Below the pieces are notes generated by a model. The model was not told the origin of the DNA. It ran no database searches and saw only the letters and a program-made list of their open reading frames with translations. A DNA stretch of 64,000 bases, from assembly GCF_003385235.1 (NCBI RefSeq), contig NZ_PQIA01000035.1, positions 1 to 64,000 on the forward strand. The letters run 5' to 3'. The position numbers were made by a program, and so were the translations under genes. Shown here piece after piece: positions 60,902-64,000 of this stretch; within the stretch, counting starts at the first letter, position 1; the number at the start of each line of letters is the position of its first letter. This stretch comes from Amycolatopsis circi. GTDB lineage: Bacteria > Actinomycetota > Actinomycetes > Mycobacteriales > Pseudonocardiaceae.

Positions 60902-60930
60902 GAATGTCCCCCCAATGAGACCTGAACGGA

Positions 60931-60956
60931 TAGTTCGATGAACGTCGTAGTTCGAT
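60931..60956. promoter_or_regulatory. Direct repeats TAGTTCGAT, candidate ArsR operator
   Basis: TAGTTCGAT at 60931-60939 recurs at 60948-60956 with a 17-base period. The first copy is part of GTTCGATGAAC, an imperfect dyad. They lie 30-55 bases upstream of the MFS start, in the gap shared with the ArsR-family gene. Confidence 0.45.
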
Positions 60957-61010
60957 AAAGACCGTACACGGCCGCACCGACAATTTCGACAGGCGTCGTA
61001 CTATGGACGC

Positions 61011-61334
61011 ATGCCCGCTTCCGCGCCCCTCCCGCCGCTCGCCTATCCGGACCGCGACGAAATCACCGTCGAAGCGGTGCTCCGCGCGCTGGCCGACCCG
61101 GTCCGCCTGGCGATGGTCCGGCAGTTGGCGAACTCCGAAACGGAGATCTCGTGCAGCGGTTTCGAGGTGCCGGTGACCAAATCCACACTCACCCATCACC
61201 TCGCGACCCTGCGCCAGGCCGGAGTGATCGTCGGCCGCCAGGAAGGCACCACCCGGTACAACTCCTTGCGCCGCAACGATCTCGACGTGCTCTTCCCCGG
61301 CCTGCTCGACGGCGTGCTGGCCGCGCTGCGCTGA
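61011..61334 (+). CDS. ArsR-family winged-helix regulator
   Basis: A 107-residue regulator: LRALADPVRLAMVRQLANSE, then FEVPVTKSTLTHHLATLRQA and GVIVGRQEGTTRYNSLRRND. The metal-binding ELCV box of arsenic sensors is absent; a CSGFEV cysteine is the only one, so it may sense redox or an organic ligand. It is divergent from the MFS gene it probably represses. Confidence 0.92.
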   Translation: MPASAPLPPLAYPDRDEITVEAVLRALADPVRLAMVRQLANSETEISCSGFEVPVTKSTLTHHLATLRQAGVIVGRQEGTTRYNSLRRNDLDVLFPGLLDGVLAALR

Positions 61335-61409
61335 GCGGTCGCGCTACGTGGCGGGCCTCACCCGAATACCGGGATGACAAGGCCGCCCTCCATCGGTTCA
61401 ACTAGAGCG

Positions 61410-61446
61410 AGACAGCACGACGACGTCGGGGCTGTCTAGTTTTTTG
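61410..61446 (+). terminator. Intrinsic terminator after the ArsR-family gene
   Basis: AGACAGC pairs with GCTGTCT, with CGAC/GTCG pairing inside the loop, and is followed by TAGTTTTTT. It lies 76 bases after the ArsR stop and isolates the following MFS gene. Confidence 0.7.
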
Positions 61447-61519
61447 CCCTCGTTCTAAAGCGCTTCAGAAACCTGCGATCCAGGCCCTGAGCAATCGATT
61501 TCTTCAGGAAGGGAGAGCC

Positions 61520-62698
61520 GTGCCCGTCGCGTTGCTCGCGCTCGCCGTCGGTGCCTTCGGCATCGGTACCACCGAGTTCGTGATGATGGGTGTGCTGCCT
61601 CTGACCGCCGCGGACTTCCACATCGACATCCCGTCCGCGGGCTACTTCATCTCCGCCTACGCCCTCGGCGTGGTGATCGGCGCGCCGCTGCTCACCGCGC
61701 TGGCCGTCCGGTTGCCGCGCAAAACCATGCTGCTGGCGATGATGGGCCTGTTCACGGTCGGCAACGCGCTGTTCGCGCTCTCGCCGAACCAGGAGTTCGG
61801 CATCGTGTTCCGGTTCCTCGCCGGACTGCCGCACGGCGCGTTCTTCGGGGCGGGCGCGGTCGTCGCGTCCAGCCTCTCGCAGCCGGGCCAGCGCGCGAAG
61901 GCCGTGTCGATGATGTTCATGGGCCTGACGCTGGCGAACGTCATCGGCGTCCCGCTCGGCACGCTGCTCGGCCAGCAGGTCGGCTGGCGCGCGACGTTCG
62001 GCGTCGTCGCGGTGATCGGCCTGCTCGCCATCGCCGCCATCGCGAAGCTGGTGCCGCACCAGGGCCGCCCGGCCGACCCGTCGATCCGCGGCGAACTGGG
62101 CGCGTTCCGCCGTCCGCAGGTGTGGCTGGCGCTGGCGATCGTGATGTTCGGGCTCGGCGGCGTGTTCGCCTGCATGTCCTACATCGCGCCGATGCTGACC
62201 GACGTCGCCGGATACTCGCCCGCCAACGTCACGGTGCTGCTCTCGCTCGCCGGCGTCGGCATGACGATCGGCAACTACCTCGGCGGACGGCTCGCCGACA
62301 AGAAGCTGATGCCGAGCCTGTACGTCGCGCTGCTCTCGCTGGCCACCGTGCTCGCGATCTTCACCGTGACCGCGCAGGGCAAGGTCGGCGCGGCGATCAC
62401 GATCTTCTTCGTGGGTGTCGCCGGCTTCATGATCGGCCCGATGATGCAGGCGCGGATCATGGAGAAGGCGGGCGGCACGCCGTCGCTGGTTTCGGCCGCT
62501 GTGCAGTCGGCGTTCAACATCGCCAACTCGATCGGCGCGTACCTCGGCGGCCTGGTCATCGCGGGCGGGCTCGGCCTGCTGGCCCCGAACTGGGTCGGCG
62601 CGCTGCTGGCCGTGCTCGGGGTGTCGATCGCCGCGGTGTCCGGGTTGCTGGACCGGCGCGAGGCGCGGGTCCAGAAGGAACTCGCGCTCGCGTCCTGA
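61520..62698 (+). CDS. MFS transporter (Cmx/AraJ-like DHA1 efflux type)
   Basis: A 392-residue, 12-helix transporter starting at GTG 61520 after GGAAGGGAGAG. The family opening FGIGTTEFVMMGVLPLTAAD and the loop PGQRAKAVSMMFMGLTLANV match the chloramphenicol-resistance/arabinose-efflux type of MFS proteins. The real substrate is unknown, and many such pumps export small metabolites. No regulator is adjacent on the same strand. Confidence 0.92.
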   Translation: MPVALLALAVGAFGIGTTEFVMMGVLPLTAADFHIDIPSAGYFISAYALGVVIGAPLLTALAVRLPRKTMLLAMMGLFTVGNALFALSPNQEFGIVFRFLAGLPHGAFFGAGAVVASSLSQPGQRAKAVSMMFMGLTLANVIGVPLGTLLGQQVGWRATFGVVAVIGLLAIAAIAKLVPHQGRPADPSIRGELGAFRRPQVWLALAIVMFGLGGVFACMSYIAPMLTDVAGYSPANVTVLLSLAGVGMTIGNYLGGRLADKKLMPSLYVALLSLATVLAIFTVTAQGKVGAAITIFFVGVAGFMIGPMMQARIMEKAGGTPSLVSAAVQSAFNIANSIGAYLGGLVIAGGLGLLAPNWVGALLAVLGVSIAAVSGLLDRREARVQKELALAS

Positions 62699-62707
62699 CC
62701 GGTTCCT

Positions 62708-63019
62708 TTAGGACGAGGTGTCGAGCGGGCCGCCGACGATCGACAGCGAGATGTAGAGCACCGCGGCGCACAACGCGCCGTAGGTGAGGATGTCGACGGC
62801 CTTGCCGCGAATCGCCAGCAGCCCGGCGCGCTCCTCCGGCAGCACCGCGCGCAGCACACCGGCCACGAACAGGGCCACGCCGACCAGCGCCGCACCCTGG
62901 CGCCAGTGGTACTGCAAGGCCCGCACCACAGCGACGGCCAGCAGCAGCATGATCACCGCGAACGGCACGTGGACGAGCCAGGGACGATCGCCGCGCTGCC
63001 GTTGACCCGTCATCGCCAT
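62708..63019 (-). CDS. DUF3017 membrane protein
   Basis: A 103-residue protein with three membrane helices (HVPFAVIMLLLAVAVVRALQ, GAALVGVALFVAGVLRAVLP, ILTYGALCAAVLYISLSIVG). This is DUF3017, which is regularly linked to folD in actinobacteria (Rv3355c next to Rv3356c in M. tuberculosis, as I recall). Its ATG overlaps the folD stop by one base (TGATG), so the two are translationally coupled. Confidence 0.9.
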   Translation of the reverse strand: MAMTGQRQRGDRPWLVHVPFAVIMLLLAVAVVRALQYHWRQGAALVGVALFVAGVLRAVLPEERAGLLAIRGKAVDILTYGALCAAVLYISLSIVGGPLDTSS

Positions 63020-63882
63020 CAGCGCGCGGCCGCGCGTTCCGCGGCCTCGACCACGTTGGTGACCAGCATCGCCCGCGTCATCGGGCCCACGCCGCCGGGG
63101 TTGGGCGACAGCCAGCCGGCCACCTCGGCCACCGCCGGGTCGACGTCGCCGGTGAGCTTGCCGTCCACATGCGAAACGCCGACGTCCAGCACTGCCGCGC
63201 CGGGCTTGACCATGTCCGGCTTGATGATCCCGGGCACGCCCGCCGCGGCGATCACGATGTCCGCGCGGCGCACCTCGGCGGCGAGGTCGCGAGTGCCGGT
63301 GTGGCAAAGCGTGACGGTGGAGTTTTCGCTGCGGCGGGTGAGCAGCAGGCCGAGCGTGCGGCCGACGGTGATGCCGCGGCCGACCACGGTGACCTGCGCG
63401 CCGTTCAGCTCGACGTCGTGCCGCTTGAGCAGTTCGATGATCCCGTAAGGAGTGCAGGGCAGCGCGCCCTTTTCGCCGAGCACGAGCCGGCCGAGGCTGA
63501 TCGGCGCGAGGCCGTCGGCGTCCTTCTCCGGGTCGATGCGCTCCAGGACGCGGTTCGCGTCGAGGTGCTTCGGCAGCGGCAGCTGGACGAGATAGCCGTG
63601 GCAGGCCGGGTCGGCGTTCAGGTCGTCGATGACGGCCTCGAGCTTCTCCTGCGAGATGTCCGCGGGCAGGTCGCGGCGGATCGAGTTGACGCCGATCCTC
63701 GCGCTGTCCGCGTGCTTCATCTTCACGTAGGCGTGGGAACCGGGGTCGTCGCCGACCAGCACCGTGCCCAGCCCAGGGGTGATCCCCTTCTCCGCGAGCG
63801 CGGCCACGCGCGGGCGCAGCTCTGCGAAAATGGCGTTCTTCGTGGCCTTGCCGTCGAGAATCTTCGCCGTCACGGCGGCCAT
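63019..63882 (-). CDS. folD: Methylenetetrahydrofolate dehydrogenase / methenyltetrahydrofolate cyclohydrolase
   Basis: The 287-residue bifunctional enzyme interconverts 5,10-methylene-, methenyl- and 10-formyl-tetrahydrofolate. Signatures are [20 protein letters not shown], with the catalytic lysine in [57 protein letters not shown] (NADP site) and [18 protein letters not shown]. The ATG at 63882 begins [15 protein letters not shown]. The upstream 118 bases to the window end contain no clear gene. Confidence 0.97.
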   Translation of the reverse strand: MAAVTAKILDGKATKNAIFAELRPRVAALAEKGITPGLGTVLVGDDPGSHAYVKMKHADSARIGVNSIRRDLPADISQEKLEAVIDDLNADPACHGYLVQLPLPKHLDANRVLERIDPEKDADGLAPISLGRLVLGEKGALPCTPYGIIELLKRHDVELNGAQVTVVGRGITVGRTLGLLLTRRSENSTVTLCHTGTRDLAAEVRRADIVIAAAGVPGIIKPDMVKPGAAVLDVGVSHVDGKLTGDVDPAVAEVAGWLSPNPGGVGPMTRAMLVTNVVEAAERAAAR

Positions 63883-64000
63883 TGTCGCAGAGTCGCCGGA
63901 GGCTGCCGGTCAGGAGTGGGTTCTGCACTCTGTGTGCGCACGACACCACCCGATCGGCCCGCGCGTCTTCCGTCGAATCAGCCGTCCCGGGTCTTAAGCT

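Overview
The window is high-GC actinobacterial DNA. Dense genes, frequent GTG starts, ESX-linked lipoprotein and PPE-like genes, P450s with a small ferredoxin, and XRE/DUF5753 regulators all point to Pseudonocardiaceae, most likely Amycolatopsis or a close relative (inference). From add to folD the gene order (add, deoA, cdd, sdhCDAB, D-Ala-D-Ala carboxypeptidase, YihY protein, trpS, icd, DUF3017-folD) runs parallel, as I recall it, to Rv3313c-Rv3356c of Mycobacterium tuberculosis, so the right half is conserved chromosomal core with local insertions. I see no rRNA, tRNA, CRISPR array, insertion sequence or phage gene.

Layout. 1-4351: a partial phosphatase-like gene, a DUF1707 protein, then deoC with two aldehyde dehydrogenase-type genes, the second lacking the catalytic half. 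4711-7215: an ESX-type cluster (small protein, DUF3558 lipoprotein, PPE-like protein) ending in a deletion scar with what looks like the tail of an espG-type gene. 7352-9901: a small protein, an XRE regulator, a DUF4232 secreted protein and a TetR regulator. 10107-12784: two tandem cytochrome P450s and a 3Fe-4S ferredoxin. 12826-14886: a methyltransferase/TetR divergent pair and a membrane protein. 15010-21373: a polyol-type ABC uptake operon with dehydrogenase, facing a SorC-type regulator. 21406-26421: an HxlR/reductase pair, a DUF3516 helicase and a primosomal-type protein. 26427-37283: an SDR remnant, MFS, adenosine deaminase, a coiled-coil protein, and a nucleoside import/salvage operon (BMP lipoprotein, ABC ATPase, two permeases, cdd, deoA). 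37829-41262: sdhCDAB. 41419-56435: an AbiEi/DUF559-like gene, subtilase, carboxypeptidase, YihY, lipoprotein, trpS, xthA, icd and small genes. 56486-63882: AraC, an HhH-GPD protein, a DUF433/PIN-like toxin-antitoxin pair, a spermidine synthase-like gene, two MFS genes with an ArsR regulator, and DUF3017-folD.

The genes form several working units. One is nucleoside catabolism (import, Add, Cdd, DeoA, then DeoC and aldehyde dehydrogenase to acetyl units). Another is polyol import and oxidation under a sugar-sensing regulator, with two matching operators visible. A third is a P450 redox cassette lacking its own reductase.

The most striking non-gene signal is two families of interspersed palindromes. 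Family A has seven copies of about 44-52 bp built around CCGGTT-N2-AACCGG. Family B has five copies of about 51 bp built around GAGGGA...TCCCTC. They sit almost only between gene ends, their variable stem blocks covary, and five neighbouring genes end with the same Ser-stop (TCG TGA) supplied by the edge of a family A copy. A short-chain dehydrogenase gene is cut off at one copy.
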